A DNA stretch of 64,000 nucleotides. Origin: Aliarcobacter sp. (GTDB lineage Bacteria; Campylobacterota; Campylobacteria; Campylobacterales; Arcobacteraceae). Each line of letters starts with the position of its first letter. Within the stretch, counting starts at the first letter, position 1. This document shows, piece after piece, positions 17,377-26,685 of the stretch. A program made the translations under genes and the position numbers. The stretch covers positions 1-64,000 of the forward strand of contig JAQVBE010000017.1 in assembly GCA_028690445.1 (NCBI GenBank), given 5' to 3'. A model generated the notes under the pieces. That model had not been told where the DNA came from. It worked only from the letters and a program-made list of their open reading frames with translations, and did not search any database.

Positions 17377-18563
17377 TTTAAACCTTTATTTGTAAAGTAG
17401 ATAAGTTGTGAATAACTCTCATAATATTTCAATGTTTCATCTAAAGCTTTTGTTTCATATGTAATTAACTCATTTAAATTTTTTATACTTTCTTCTGGTT
17501 TTACCATCTCAAAGCTGTTATAATTTTCTATGTTTATTTGAATTTTTTGTTTTAATGGAATTATCTCTTTTTGGATAAGTTTATAATTTCTAGCACTTTG
17601 ATTTAGGTTGTTTAAATAAATATTTGTTTGCAAAAATAAATTATGCATAAAACTATCCAATTTATCATTTGTTTCGTTTGAGTTAAGTTTAGCTTTTAAA
17701 GCATTTATATTTTCAGTTTTATATAAAGGAAGTGGTATTCCTACCGTTACATTTCCATAATCTTGTTCAGCATTTTGCATATATTCAACACTTAAAGTTA
17801 CATTTGAATACTTCTTTGCTTCTTCTAAACTTGCCATTTCTTTATATTTTGAGCTATCTTCTTCTAAAGTTTTTACTTTTGGATGAGTGCTAACAAGTTC
17901 TTGATTTATAAAAGCTTTATTTATCTCTTTTATATCAATATTTTCATCTATTGTTTGAACTTTCTCATAACTTATTAATTCCAAATTTAAATACAAATTA
18001 TCTATCATAGTTTTTAAATTATCAAGTTCAAGCTTCAAATCTAAATAAGATACTTTTGTATTTAAAACTTCATTTAAAGAGGCTTTTTCATATTTATATA
18101 AAGAAGAATATAACTCTTGAAGTTTTTCTATATTTTTTAAATAATTTTCAATTAGCTTATATCTTTTTTCTAAAATCAAAATATTGTATGAATACTCATA
18201 TATTTTTGATTCAAGTTCAAGTTTTTTATCTTCCAAATCAAACACTTTTATGTTTCTATCTTTTTGGGCAATTGATTCTTCAATATCAAGAGTTTTTCCA
18301 ATAGGAATAACTTGTGAAAGTTCAACTCCATACTCTTTTTGATTTGATAATGGTTTATTAAATCCAATGTTATTTGTTTTAAATGCCAACATTGGATTTT
18401 CCCAATTTTTAGAAACTTTTATTTGTTCATTTGCAACTTGGATTGATTTATTTAGGCTTTTTAAATCATAGTTCTTTTCAAAACTATTTTTTACCAGCTC
18501 ATCTATTGTAACTGCACTCAATAGTGAACTAGCAAGAAATGAGCTTAGTAATATTCTTAACAT
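17373..18563 (-). CDS. TolC-family outer-membrane efflux protein (CusC-like)
   Basis: The 396-residue protein has a signal peptide (about 1-17, FLASSLLSAV) and long amphipathic helices typical of the TolC alpha-barrel. AVTIDELVKNSFEKNYDLKSL is the usual N-terminal helix, and QKEYGVELSQVIPIGKTLDIE lies before the first barrel strand. It would form the outer-membrane exit duct for the CusBA complex. It is shorter than TolC or CusC (about 440-460), as are many HME channels in Campylobacterota. It abuts the upstream gene by one base and overlaps the adaptor gene. Confidence 0.82.
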   Translation of the reverse strand: MLRILLSSFLASSLLSAVTIDELVKNSFEKNYDLKSLNKSIQVANEQIKVSKNWENPMLAFKTNNIGFNKPLSNQKEYGVELSQVIPIGKTLDIEESIAQKDRNIKVFDLEDKKLELESKIYEYSYNILILEKRYKLIENYLKNIEKLQELYSSLYKYEKASLNEVLNTKVSYLDLKLELDNLKTMIDNLYLNLELISYEKVQTIDENIDIKEINKAFINQELVSTHPKVKTLEEDSSKYKEMASLEEAKKYSNVTLSVEYMQNAEQDYGNVTVGIPLPLYKTENINALKAKLNSNETNDKLDSFMHNLFLQTNIYLNNLNQSARNYKLIQKEIIPLKQKIQINIENYNSFEMVKPEESIKNLNELITYETKALDETLKYYESYSQLIYFTNKGLK

Positions 18564-18946
18564 TATAAATTTACGCTACCTTTAATAGTATGAACAACAC
18601 CATCATCTGTTTTAAATTTTAGTTGATATTGCCATGTCCCAGCCATTGGAAGATTTATATTCATTTTATAAACTTTATCAACTAAAGTAGCTTCACTTTC
18701 CGATTCCATATACGGCATTCCTGGCATTTCAGGCATAAAAAACTTCACTTTTACTTTTGCAGTTTCAATAACTTTCGAATCTTTTGATAATCCAACTAAA
18801 AACTCATTACTTCCAACAACTAAAGCTTTTGATGATTTTAATGTTACATCAAACCCGTCTTTTTGTCCATTTTGCTCTAAAAGTTCAGCATTTAAAAAAG
18901 TAAATGTTAGAAAAAGTCCTAAAACTATTTTAATTATATTTTGCAT
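18563..18946 (-). CDS. FixH/YtkA-like periplasmic protein with Met-rich motif
   Basis: The 127-residue exported protein has a signal peptide (about 1-20, TFLNAELL) and an Ig-like YtkA/FixH-type domain. Its core carries FFMPEMPGMPYMESES, a Met-rich strand pair also seen in periplasmic copper-handling domains, and it ends with a PMAGTWQYQLKF strand. It is the first structural gene of the efflux operon after the two-component genes and abuts the TolC-like gene. I infer a periplasmic copper chaperone or sensor accessory; no experimental homologue is claimed. Confidence 0.65.
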   Translation of the reverse strand: MQNIIKIVLGLFLTFTFLNAELLEQNGQKDGFDVTLKSSKALVVGSNEFLVGLSKDSKVIETAKVKVKFFMPEMPGMPYMESESEATLVDKVYKMNINLPMAGTWQYQLKFKTDDGVVHTIKGSVNL

Positions 18947-19014
18947 TGAGATACTCCTAAGGTATTAAATTAAGAGTATTTTATTCTTTTTGTGGGGAGT
19001 TTATGTGTAGAAAA

Positions 19015-20169
19015 CTAAAAACATAAAGTAAAAGTTGTTCCTTGCTTTATTTTTGATTCAACTGTTATTTTTATTTTATAATAATTACAAATATGACTTA
19101 CAATATTTAAACCTATTCCAAAACCACCTTGTTCATTTGTAGCTCTAAAATATCGTTTATAAATATCATTTAATTTGTCTTTTCCTATTCCTATTCCTGA
19201 ATCTGATATTTTTAAAATATTGTTTTGGAGTGAAATATCTATTTTTCCAGCAACTTTATTATATTTTATTGCATTTGAAACTAGATTATTAAAGATTCTA
19301 ATAAAATCATCTTTATTGATTTTGTAATTAAAATTTTCTATATTTTTATTTAATAAAATCTTTTTCTTTGATGAAATAAGTTCAAAATATTCCATTTGTT
19401 CATCTATTAAATCTTTTAAGTTATACTCTTGAATATCTTTTATTGTCTCTTTATTTTCTAAAAACAGATAGGTTAAATCATTATAAATTTCAGATATTCT
19501 TTTTGCACTTATTTTTACTCTTTCTATTTGTTTCTCACTTAAAGTTTTATTTTCTGTTGACATCAAAATAGCACTTATTGGAGTGTTTAATTCATGAGTT
19601 GTATCTTTTATAAAGTTGTTTAATTTAACTCTTTCTTCACGAATAGGTTTTAAAAATAGTTTTGCTAAATAAAATCCTATTATTGCAATAATTAAATAAA
19701 TAATAAAAAATATACCAATAATATTTAGTTTTAACTCTTTTATTTTTTCAAAATACATATTCTCTTTTAAAGCAATATAATATATATCTAAATGCCCTAA
19801 AACTCTATCATCTACTAAAATAAAACTATCTTTTGTATCAATAATTTTTTTCGAGAAATCAATATTTTCATCAAGGTTTCCAAATATTTTATTCTGATTT
19901 TTATCATAAAAAGAAATTCTATAATCTTTTGTTTCTAGTAGTTTTTGTTTATCAAATTCATTTCCTTTCATATGAGAAAGAATAATTAAAGATGAGATTA
20001 ATGAGACTTCATTTTGCATATTTGATTTTGTTAAATCATAATAGAGTATTTTTTCATTCTGATAATAAAGTGTTGCAATTAAAACCATCAAAATAAAAGA
20101 AGACCCTAAATATAGGAGTAAAAATCTAAAAAAAGTACTTTTTTCACTGCTTGTTAAATCGATAACCAA
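19015..20169 (-). CDS. Sensor histidine kinase of the metal-efflux locus
   Basis: The 384-residue kinase has two membrane helices (about 12-33 and 146-168) flanking a periplasmic sensor of roughly 110 residues. Then come a HisKA domain with the H-box FIKDTTHELNTPISAIL, an N-box NNLVSNAIKYNKVAG, and ATP-binding G-boxes ISDSGIGIGKDKL and GGFGIGLNI. It would autophosphorylate on the H-box His and pass phosphate to the overlapping response regulator. The 26-bp overlap with the regulator and the position ahead of the efflux genes suggest a CusS-like metal sensor. The TTG start is uncertain; no clear metal-binding cluster is seen in the sensor part. Confidence 0.85.
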   Translation of the reverse strand: MVIDLTSSEKSTFFRFLLLYLGSSFILMVLIATLYYQNEKILYYDLTKSNMQNEVSLISSLIILSHMKGNEFDKQKLLETKDYRISFYDKNQNKIFGNLDENIDFSKKIIDTKDSFILVDDRVLGHLDIYYIALKENMYFEKIKELKLNIIGIFFIIYLIIAIIGFYLAKLFLKPIREERVKLNNFIKDTTHELNTPISAILMSTENKTLSEKQIERVKISAKRISEIYNDLTYLFLENKETIKDIQEYNLKDLIDEQMEYFELISSKKKILLNKNIENFNYKINKDDFIRIFNNLVSNAIKYNKVAGKIDISLQNNILKISDSGIGIGKDKLNDIYKRYFRATNEQGGFGIGLNIVSHICNYYKIKITVESKIKQGTTFTLCF

Positions 20170-20806
20170 CTCCTCTTAAATTTATAATATATTCATCACC
20201 TAATACTTTTCTAATATTTTTTATATAAGTTCTAATTGTAGCAGCACTTGGCGCGTCTTCATAGCTCCAAATATTTAAACTCAGCTCTTCTTGACTTACT
20301 TGTTTATTACTATTTTTAATTAGATATTGTAAAACTTCACACTCTTTTTTTGCTATATGAATTTGTTTATCATTTTTTATAATAAGCAAATTTTCTACAT
20401 CTAAAAAAGTATTTTTTGATATTTCAATTAAGTTGTTTGGATTTATCTGAAAGAGTCGTTTAATATTATTTATTCTAATATCTAACTCTTTCAGTTCAAA
20501 GGGTTTTTTTATGTAGTCATCACAACCAGATTTAAATCCTTCTTCGATATCATCTATTTGATTTAAAGAAGTTAAAAATATGGCTGGAGTATAAATTTCT
20601 TTTTGTCTTAATTCTTTTAATAGTTCAAACCCATTAAGAATTGGAACATTTACATCTAAAAGTAATAAATCAAATTTCTGACTGTATAGTAAATCTTGTG
20701 CTTCTAAACCAGTATAAACTGCACTAACTTCATAATTTTGTGAAAGTAGATGTTCTTCTATAATTTCATTAAGTATTAAATCATCTTCTAATAATAATAT
20801 TTTCAT
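20144..20806 (-). CDS. OmpR/PhoB-family response regulator (CusR-like context)
   Basis: The 220-residue regulator has a receiver domain with acidic pocket LEDD (about 6-9), phospho-acceptor Asp in LLLLDVNVP (about 53), switch Thr/Ser in FLTSL, and Lys in YIKKPFEL. A C-terminal winged-helix domain has SYEDAPSAATIRTYIKNIRKVLG and GVGYRFNK. It probably activates the downstream kinase-efflux genes. The ATG follows an AAGGATT site. I found no confident operator in the 97-bp upstream gap. Confidence 0.87.
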   Translation of the reverse strand: MKILLLEDDLILNEIIEEHLLSQNYEVSAVYTGLEAQDLLYSQKFDLLLLDVNVPILNGFELLKELRQKEIYTPAIFLTSLNQIDDIEEGFKSGCDDYIKKPFELKELDIRINNIKRLFQINPNNLIEISKNTFLDVENLLIIKNDKQIHIAKKECEVLQYLIKNSNKQVSQEELSLNIWSYEDAPSAATIRTYIKNIRKVLGDEYIINLRGVGYRFNKQ

Positions 20807-20871
20807 AATAATCCTTGAAAAATTATAACATAAAAAAGAAATTGTTTTTGATTGTTTTTTGTATAAAAAGG

Positions 20872-20898
20872 AAGTAGTGATTTAAAAAAACACTACTT
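20872..20898 (-). terminator. Hairpin after the RRM gene
   Basis: Eight-base arms AAGTAGTG/CACTACTT enclose an 11-base A-rich loop. On the minus strand the hairpin lies 8 bases past the RRM gene and is followed by CCTTTTTAT. It probably ends that transcript before the two-component genes. Confidence 0.65.
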
Positions 20899-20905
20899 TT
20901 TTAGA

Positions 20906-21172
20906 TTAGAATTGTCTTCTAGGTTTTTCAGCTCTAGGTTGTGCTTCATTAACTCTTAAAGTTCTACCTTCATTCTCATTACCATTTAAAGCTTCAATTG
21001 CTTTAGTTCCAGCTGCTGAGTCTTCCATTTCAATAAAACCAAATCCTTTAGATTTTCCTGTTTCTCTGTCCATGATAACTTTTGCACTTTTCACTGCACC
21101 AAATTTTGAGAAAACTTCTTCTAACTCTTTATCATTCATTCTATATGATAAATTACCTACATAAATATTCAT
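20906..21172 (-). CDS. RRM-domain RNA-binding protein
   Basis: The 88-residue protein is a single RNA-recognition motif. RNP2 is IYVGNLSY (residues 3-10) and RNP1 is KGFGFIEM (about 43-50), followed by a short basic tail ending RAEKPRRQF. Such stand-alone bacterial RRM proteins bind single-stranded RNA and are often cold-related; the target is unknown. AAGGAC-type site before the ATG. It has its own terminator, so is monocistronic or the tail of the gltX transcript. Confidence 0.93.
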   Translation of the reverse strand: MNIYVGNLSYRMNDKELEEVFSKFGAVKSAKVIMDRETGKSKGFGFIEMEDSAAGTKAIEALNGNENEGRTLRVNEAQPRAEKPRRQF

Positions 21173-21225
21173 CTATTCTGTCCTTTGTAAATGTGTAGTT
21201 ATTATGCCAGATTATTATTAAATAA

Positions 21226-22635
21226 TCAAGTATTTTGGAAATTTCTTTTTAAGGCTTCTTTTAGCCTAGAAGAAACTTCCTTGAAACCTAATATTGCGAT
21301 AATATCATAAACTGATGGTGCTTGTGTTCCACCTGTTAAAGCTATTCTTATTGGTTGAAATAGTTGTGGAAATTTTAAGCCAAAATCATGAATAAATGGT
21401 TTTGTAATTGCTTCAATATTTTCAACATTGTATAAATCATCTTTGTTTTTTTCTAATAATTCAAGATATTTTTCTAAGAAATCTTTTGTATCTTCTTTTA
21501 CAAATTTTTTAACACCACTCTCTTCATAAGAAGTTGGAACATCTAAAATATCAGTAATTGATTTTTTTAATTCAACGATTGTTTGAGCTCTTTGTTTTGA
21601 TAAATCTAATAATTCTGTTTTTTTAGAATGATGTGCTAAATCTAAATCAAAAAATTTCAACTCTTCAATTAATCTTTCATTTGAAACTGCTTTTATATAT
21701 TCACTATTTAACCATAAAAGTTTTTCGCCATTGTAAGAAGATGATGATTTATTGATATTTGATGGGTCAAATAACTCTAACATCTCTTCCATTGAAAAAA
21801 TCTCTTGGTCACCATTTGACCAACCAAGTCTTACTAAAAAGTTAAGTAATGCTTCTGGTAAATATCCAAGATTTTTATAATCCATAACATCCATTGCACC
21901 ATCTCTTTTTGATAGTTTTTTACCAGATGGATTATTAATCATTGGTACATGGTAAAACTTAGGAACTTTAAATCCTAAAGCATTATAAACAACAATTTGT
22001 TTTGGTGTATTTGATAAATGGTCATCACCTCTGATTACATCTGTCATGTTCATTAAAGCATCATCAATAGCAACAACAAAGTTATATGTTGGCATTCCAT
22101 TAGATCTTGCAATTACAAAATCATCAACTTGATTAGCATCAAATTTCATACTACCTTTTACACCATCTTCAAACTCAATAGTTCCAGATAATGGAGCTTT
22201 TATTCTAATAACTGGTTCAATTCCTTCTGGAATTTGTGGTAAAACTTTCCCCTCTTCAGGTCTCCAAGTTCCATCATATCTTGGATTTTGTTTTGCTGCT
22301 TCTTGAGCTGCTCTTAAAGCGTCAAGTTCTTCTCTACTCATATAACATTTATAAGCATTTCCATTTTCTAAAAGTTTGTCAATATAAACTTTATATATAT
22401 CTGTTCTTTTTGATTGATAAAATACTTCACCATCATAATTTAATCCAACCCAATCAAATGCACTAATGATTGCTTTCATTGCTTCTTCATTATTTCTTGC
22501 TGTATCTGTATCTTCAATTCTTAGTCTAAATTCACCATTTGTTTTTCTAGCCCATAAATAGTTATAAAGTGATGTTCTTAGTCCACCAATATGTAAATAT
22601 CCTGTTGGACTTGGTGCAAATCTTGTAATTGCCAT
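21226..22635 (-). CDS. gltX: Glutamyl-tRNA synthetase
   Basis: The 469-residue class Ic synthetase charges tRNA with glutamate. The HIGH motif is in APSPTGYLHIGGLRTSLYN near the N-terminus and the KMSKS loop is KKLSKRDGA (about 240). The domain order is catalytic Rossmann then helical anticodon-binding. Campylobacterota usually have two GluRS enzymes, one for tRNA-Gln; which this is cannot be decided here. With gatB also in the window, Gln-tRNA is presumably made by transamidation. It starts 4 bases after the stop of a 33-residue membrane protein gene. Confidence 0.95.
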   Translation of the reverse strand: MAITRFAPSPTGYLHIGGLRTSLYNYLWARKTNGEFRLRIEDTDTARNNEEAMKAIISAFDWVGLNYDGEVFYQSKRTDIYKVYIDKLLENGNAYKCYMSREELDALRAAQEAAKQNPRYDGTWRPEEGKVLPQIPEGIEPVIRIKAPLSGTIEFEDGVKGSMKFDANQVDDFVIARSNGMPTYNFVVAIDDALMNMTDVIRGDDHLSNTPKQIVVYNALGFKVPKFYHVPMINNPSGKKLSKRDGAMDVMDYKNLGYLPEALLNFLVRLGWSNGDQEIFSMEEMLELFDPSNINKSSSSYNGEKLLWLNSEYIKAVSNERLIEELKFFDLDLAHHSKKTELLDLSKQRAQTIVELKKSITDILDVPTSYEESGVKKFVKEDTKDFLEKYLELLEKNKDDLYNVENIEAITKPFIHDFGLKFPQLFQPIRIALTGGTQAPSVYDIIAILGFKEVSSRLKEALKRNFQNT

Positions 22636-22639
22636 TAAA

Positions 22640-22741
22640 TTATTTCTCCTCTTCTTTTTTGTTTTGTATATAAAATCCTACGCCTGTAACAATTGCAACA
22701 ATTGCTATAAATACAAGTAATGATATTTCAAGAATTCCCAT
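22640..22741 (-). CDS. 33-residue single-pass membrane microprotein
   Basis: ATG at 22741 follows a strong AAGGAGAAGG site. The product begins [11 protein letters not shown], has one hydrophobic helix (about residues 6-25) and ends in a charged tail QNKKEEEK. Its start overlaps the end of rlmN by 14 bases and its stop is 4 bases before gltX, a spacing that favours a translated gene. Its function is unknown; a regulatory or stabilising membrane peptide is possible. Without protein evidence it remains a prediction. Confidence 0.55.
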   Translation of the reverse strand: MGILEISLLVFIAIVAIVTGVGFYIQNKKEEEK

Positions 22742-23810
22742 TTGCTTCCTTCTCCTTTAACTGTCCACAAGCTGCACTTATATCTAAGCCTTTTGATTCT
22801 CTAATTGTACAAATTACACTTTTTTCATTTAAATAATCTTTGAATCTTAACATATCTTCCACTTCTGGTCGCTGATATGTAGTTCCTGGATATGGATTAA
22901 AGAAAATTAGATTTACTTTTGCTTGTATTCCATTTAAAAGTTTTACAAGTTTTTTTGCAGCGTCAAGTGAATCATTTTTGTTTTTAATTACTAGATATTC
23001 AAACATAACTTTTTTTCTTGTATCTATTGGGAATTTTTTAACAGCATCAATAATTGAAGCAATGTTATAAGCCTTATTCATTGGGATCAACTCACTTCTT
23101 AATTCATCATCAACCGCATGAAGTGAAATTGCCAATTGAATTCCTAAATCAATTTTTCCTAATTTTTCTATTTTCGAAGCAATCCCTGAAGTTGAAACAG
23201 TTTGTCTTCTTCTACTAATCGCTAATCCATCAAGCTCAGAAAAAATAGAAACAGCTTTTATGAAATTATCAAAATTATCAAGAGGTTCACCCATTCCCAT
23301 ATAAACAATATTTAAAGCTTTATTTTCAGCAATATCATTATCTCTTTTGATATTTACAATTTGAGCAATATATTCCCCAACAGTAAGATTTCGTACAAAT
23401 CCACCTTTTGCAGTTAAACAAAAACTACATCCAACTTTACATCCAACTTGAGATGAGATACAAACAGTGTATTTTTCACTTCTTACAATATTTCCATCTT
23501 CATCTTTTTTCTTCTCTTTCATTAAAAGTAAAACAGCTTCAACTGTGTGGTTATCTCTTAATTTAAAAAGATATTTAATACTTCCATCAACACTTTGCTC
23601 TTTTTTTACAATTTGCATAATATCAATAGGATAATTTGTTTTTAAATCATCTAATAAATCTTTTGGTATATTTTTCATTTCATCGTAAGAACTAACATAT
23701 TTTTTGTAAAGCCAGTTATAAACTTGTTTCGCTCTAAATGATGGTTTTAATTTTTCTTTTAATTCATCTAATGTGTAATCATATATAGATGATAACTCTT
23801 CTTTTGCCAT
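22728..23810 (-). CDS. rlmN: Dual-specificity RNA methyltransferase RlmN
   Basis: RlmN makes C2-methyladenosine at A2503 of 23S rRNA and A37 of some tRNAs by radical-SAM chemistry. The radical-SAM motif CxxxCxxC is in [16 protein letters not shown] (about 130). [13 protein letters not shown] and the C-terminal [19 protein letters not shown], with the methyl-carrying Cys, are also present. Length 360 is usual. It lies between the nucleosidase-like gene and the microprotein/gltX on one strand. Confidence 0.95.
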   Translation of the reverse strand: MAKEELSSIYDYTLDELKEKLKPSFRAKQVYNWLYKKYVSSYDEMKNIPKDLLDDLKTNYPIDIMQIVKKEQSVDGSIKYLFKLRDNHTVEAVLLLMKEKKKDEDGNIVRSEKYTVCISSQVGCKVGCSFCLTAKGGFVRNLTVGEYIAQIVNIKRDNDIAENKALNIVYMGMGEPLDNFDNFIKAVSIFSELDGLAISRRRQTVSTSGIASKIEKLGKIDLGIQLAISLHAVDDELRSELIPMNKAYNIASIIDAVKKFPIDTRKKVMFEYLVIKNKNDSLDAAKKLVKLLNGIQAKVNLIFFNPYPGTTYQRPEVEDMLRFKDYLNEKSVICTIRESKGLDISAACGQLKEKEANGNS

Positions 23811-23828
23811 TATAATTTGTCCAATATT

Positions 23829-24365
23829 TTATTTTATTATATTTTTTTCTAGTAAATATTTTGTTAGTTTTTCCATTGCCTCTTTGTGATTTTTTATAAA
23901 ATCTTCATGGGCAGTTTCATTTGTATAATTTGTTATTACAAAGATTCCAGCAACTGGAATTTCAAACTCTTTTGCAACACTTAAAATTGAAAAAAATTCC
24001 ATATTTTCAATTCCAACTCCATATTCATTAAACTCTTTACAAAGTTTTTCATTTGTTGATATATAGTTTGAAGAGTTCACAATAGTGTCATTTCTTGCAA
24101 ATTTATTTTCTGATTCAAGTACATTATCAAGTGGAGTATATGCACTACCAGTTAAAAATCCCAATTCAATATTTGAAGCTCTTTTTGATTCAACTATATC
24201 AAAAATCTGATGGTTACCATAAGAACCAGCACTTCCTACAAAAAGCAGATATTCTGGTTTATTAAATAAACACATTCTTGTAAGATTTATTGCACTTTCA
24301 ATTAATCCAACACCAATTGGATGAGCATAGGCAAATGTTTCATTTCTTCCAGCACAGATAATCAT
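23829..24365 (-). CDS. Short PNP/MTAN-family nucleoside phosphorylase-like protein
   Basis: The 178-residue protein resembles the PNP_UDP_1 fold: GVGLIESAINLTRM and LLFVGSAGSYG near the N-terminus, and GIENMEFFSILSVAKEF with the conserved Glu-Met-Glu-like substrate region. It is shorter than typical PNP or MTA/SAH nucleosidase (about 230) and lacks the usual N-terminal GSTR/GAM strands. It may be a compact family member with altered activity. It overlaps the SIMPL gene by 4 bases and precedes rlmN by 18. Base-cleaving activity is inferred only. Confidence 0.6.
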   Translation of the reverse strand: MIICAGRNETFAYAHPIGVGLIESAINLTRMCLFNKPEYLLFVGSAGSYGNHQIFDIVESKRASNIELGFLTGSAYTPLDNVLESENKFARNDTIVNSSNYISTNEKLCKEFNEYGVGIENMEFFSILSVAKEFEIPVAGIFVITNYTNETAHEDFIKNHKEAMEKLTKYLLEKNIIK

Positions 24366-25054
24366 TTACATTCCAATATAAAATTTGGATTAATAGTTAT
24401 ATTTTGTTCACTACTAATCGGTGCTACATCAGCAGCCATTTTTGACATACTCAAAGACGCCATTTCAGCTCTTGCATAAACTACATTTCCAGTGTTTGTT
24501 TCAAAAATATTTATTTTTGAAACTTCACAATATTTAGAAACTTGAGAAGAAAGAGTTTTTGCATAATTATCTATCCAATTAATCGCTTCTAATCTTAATT
24601 CATCAAAACTCTTATTTTGCAAATTATCACTTATATTCCAAGAAATATTTGCGATATTTAGTTTTACTTCCTCTGATTTTATGTTCTCTTTTATTGAAAT
24701 TAATTTATCCATAAAACCATTTAAATCTTTTGCATTTTTTGATTCAGCTGTATATCTTAAATTTCCAACATATCCTAAAAACTCTTGTTTATTATCATGA
24801 TATTTATATTTAGGACTTAAGGTAAAACTTCCATTTTTAAGAGTTACATCAGTCGTTTTTTTTAGAAAATCGTTAAATTTTTCTATTTCACTATTTACTT
24901 TGTTTTCATCTTTTTTTTCAACACTAATTGTAATATTTGTTGTTAATAAATCAGGATTTACAACTTTTGTAAAACTTTTATTAAAATTTAATTCATAAGA
25001 AAATCCTAAAACTGGTAATAAAAGAGCTGCCATAAAAAATCTTTTTTTCATCAT
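24362..25054 (-). CDS. SIMPL-domain (DUF541) periplasmic protein
   Basis: The 230-residue exported protein has an N-terminal signal (about 1-19, PVLGFSY) and then alternating beta/alpha structure. TTNITISVEKKDENKVNSEIEKFNDFL is typical of the DUF541/SIMPL fold, followed by LSPKYKYHDNKQEFLGYVGNLRYTAE. SIMPL proteins are periplasmic or outer-membrane-associated and of poorly defined function. A second ATG directly follows the first (MMKK); AAGGATATG from the end of hisF supplies the ribosome site. Confidence 0.75.
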   Translation of the reverse strand: MMKKRFFMAALLLPVLGFSYELNFNKSFTKVVNPDLLTTNITISVEKKDENKVNSEIEKFNDFLKKTTDVTLKNGSFTLSPKYKYHDNKQEFLGYVGNLRYTAESKNAKDLNGFMDKLISIKENIKSEEVKLNIANISWNISDNLQNKSFDELRLEAINWIDNYAKTLSSQVSKYCEVSKINIFETNTGNVVYARAEMASLSMSKMAADVAPISSEQNITINPNFILECK

Positions 25055-25055
25055 T

Positions 25056-25817
25056 TCATATCCTTACTGGAATATTATTTGCTCTTAAATATCTTTTTAA
25101 ATCCATAATATCTATTTCTTTAAAGTGAAAAATTGAAGCTGCTAATGCTGCACTTGCTCCACATTCAAAAGCCTCTTTTATATGCTCCATTGTTCCAGCT
25201 CCACCACTTGCAATTACTGGTATATCTACAAGTTTAGAGATTTGTCCTGTAATATTTAATTCAAATCCAGTTTTTGCACCATCTGTATCCATAGAAGTTA
25301 AAAGTATTTCACCAGCACCTCTATTTGTAACTTCTTTTGCCCAAGTTAGTGCATCAAGTCCTGTATCTTCTCGTCCACCTTTTACAAAAACATGATATGA
25401 ACCATTAGCAACTCTTTTTACATCAATGGCAACCACGATACATTGTGAACCAAATCTTTTTGAGCTTTCATTTATTAAATTTGGATTTGTAACTGCTGAT
25501 GAATTTATAGAAACTTTGTCACAACCTACATTTAAAAGTGAATAAATATCTTCAAGTTTTCTAATTCCTCCACCAACAGTTAAAGGAATAAATACCTCTT
25601 TAGCAACTTGTTTTACAATATCAACAATAGTTCCTCTATTTTCATGACTAGCTGTAATATCTAAAAAAGTAAGCTCATCAGCTCCTTCAGCGTTATATCT
25701 TTTTGCAACTTCAACAGGATCACCAGCATCTCTTAAACCTACAAAATTTACACCTTTTACAACTCTTCCATTATCAACATCTAAACATGGTATTATTCTT
25801 TTTGCAAAACTACTCAA
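25056..25817 (-). CDS. hisF: Imidazole glycerol phosphate synthase subunit HisF
   Basis: HisF is the cyclase of histidine biosynthesis, turning PRFAR plus ammonia from HisH into IGP and AICAR. The (beta/alpha)8 barrel shows [16 protein letters not shown] with catalytic Asp in the first strand, VAIDVK with the second Asp, and phosphate loops TVGGGIR and [10 protein letters not shown] place the start at TTG 25817 (SSFAKRI), which has AAGGA upstream and gives the standard 253 residues. The frame stays open to 25985, but that extension overlaps ksgA and is not family-like. The next gene overlaps its stop region. Confidence 0.95.
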   Translation of the reverse strand: MSSFAKRIIPCLDVDNGRVVKGVNFVGLRDAGDPVEVAKRYNAEGADELTFLDITASHENRGTIVDIVKQVAKEVFIPLTVGGGIRKLEDIYSLLNVGCDKVSINSSAVTNPNLINESSKRFGSQCIVVAIDVKRVANGSYHVFVKGGREDTGLDALTWAKEVTNRGAGEILLTSMDTDGAKTGFELNITGQISKLVDIPVIASGGAGTMEHIKEAFECGASAALAASIFHFKEIDIMDLKRYLRANNIPVRI

Positions 25818-25874
25818 ATAAAATCCTTCGTAATAACTAAATATTATCTTATCTAATTGTAAGTTAAAAGCAGA

Positions 25875-25880
25875 TATACT
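25875..25880 (+). promoter_or_regulatory. -10 box directly before ksgA
   Basis: TATACT ends 10 bases before the ksgA ATG, so the mRNA would have a leader of only about 4 nt. No Shine-Dalgarno is seen. It lies in the 73-bp divergent gap with hisF. Confidence 0.45.
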
Positions 25881-25890
25881 CCTTGCAATT

Positions 25891-26685
25891 ATGGAAAAAG
25901 TAAAAGCAAAAAAACAATACGGACAAAACTTTTTAAAAGATACAACTATTTTGGATAAAATCATCCAATCGATGCCCAACAACAATAACTATGTGGTAGA
26001 AATTGGGCCTGGATTAGGTGATTTGACCAAAAACTTAGTCAAGTACAAAGATATGACTGCTTATGAAGTTGATACTGATTTAATCGGTATTTTAAAGTCT
26101 AAGTTCGCAATAGAAATAAAAGAGGAAAAACTAAAACTGATTCACACAGATGTTTTAGTTGCTTGGGACAAGCAAAAAACCTTACATGACGGTAAATATG
26201 ACTTAATTGCAAACTTACCGTACTATATTGCAACAAACATTATATTAAGAGCATTTGAAGATAGAAATTGTGAACACATTATTGTAATGGTTCAAAAAGA
26301 GGTAGCAGAAAAATTTACTGCGAAAGTTAACAATAAAGATTATTCATCGTTAGGTATTATTACTGAATCAATTAGTATTGATTCAAGAATACTTTTTGAC
26401 GTTCCACCTGAATCTTTTAACCCACCTCCAAAGATAATATCTTCAATTCTTTATATCAAAAAAGATATGGATAAATACCTTGATAAAGATTTTAATAAGT
26501 TTTTGAAAGCCTGTTTTGTACAGCCTAGAAAAAAACTTTCTAAAAATCTTACTTCTGTATTATCCAAAGATGCCATCTTTGAGATTTATAAAGAATTAAA
26601 TATTGATGATAATGTTAGACCTCATGAAGTAAGTTCATCTTTGTATAGCCAAATGCATACAAGGGTAAAAGATGGAAGAAATTAA
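25891..26685 (+). CDS. rsmA: 16S rRNA dimethyladenosine transferase KsgA/RsmA
   Basis: It dimethylates A1518 and A1519 of 16S rRNA, a late check on small-subunit assembly. [16 protein letters not shown] is the family start. [15 protein letters not shown] is the SAM motif I, the catalytic motif IV is NLPYYIAT, and the C-terminal helical domain carries [11 protein letters not shown]. Length 264 is normal. It overlaps rnj by 14 bases, as in Campylobacter. The very short predicted leader and lack of a ribosome site suggest leaderless translation. Confidence 0.95.
   Translation: MEKVKAKKQYGQNFLKDTTILDKIIQSMPNNNNYVVEIGPGLGDLTKNLVKYKDMTAYEVDTDLIGILKSKFAIEIKEEKLKLIHTDVLVAWDKQKTLHDGKYDLIANLPYYIATNIILRAFEDRNCEHIIVMVQKEVAEKFTAKVNNKDYSSLGIITESISIDSRILFDVPPESFNPPPKIISSILYIKKDMDKYLDKDFNKFLKACFVQPRKKLSKNLTSVLSKDAIFEIYKELNIDDNVRPHEVSSSLYSQMHTRVKDGRN

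Noticed and set aside
25818..25985. N-terminal extension of hisF
   Set aside because: It overlaps ksgA and the divergent promoters and does not match the family. TTG 25817 with AAGGA gives the standard 253 residues.
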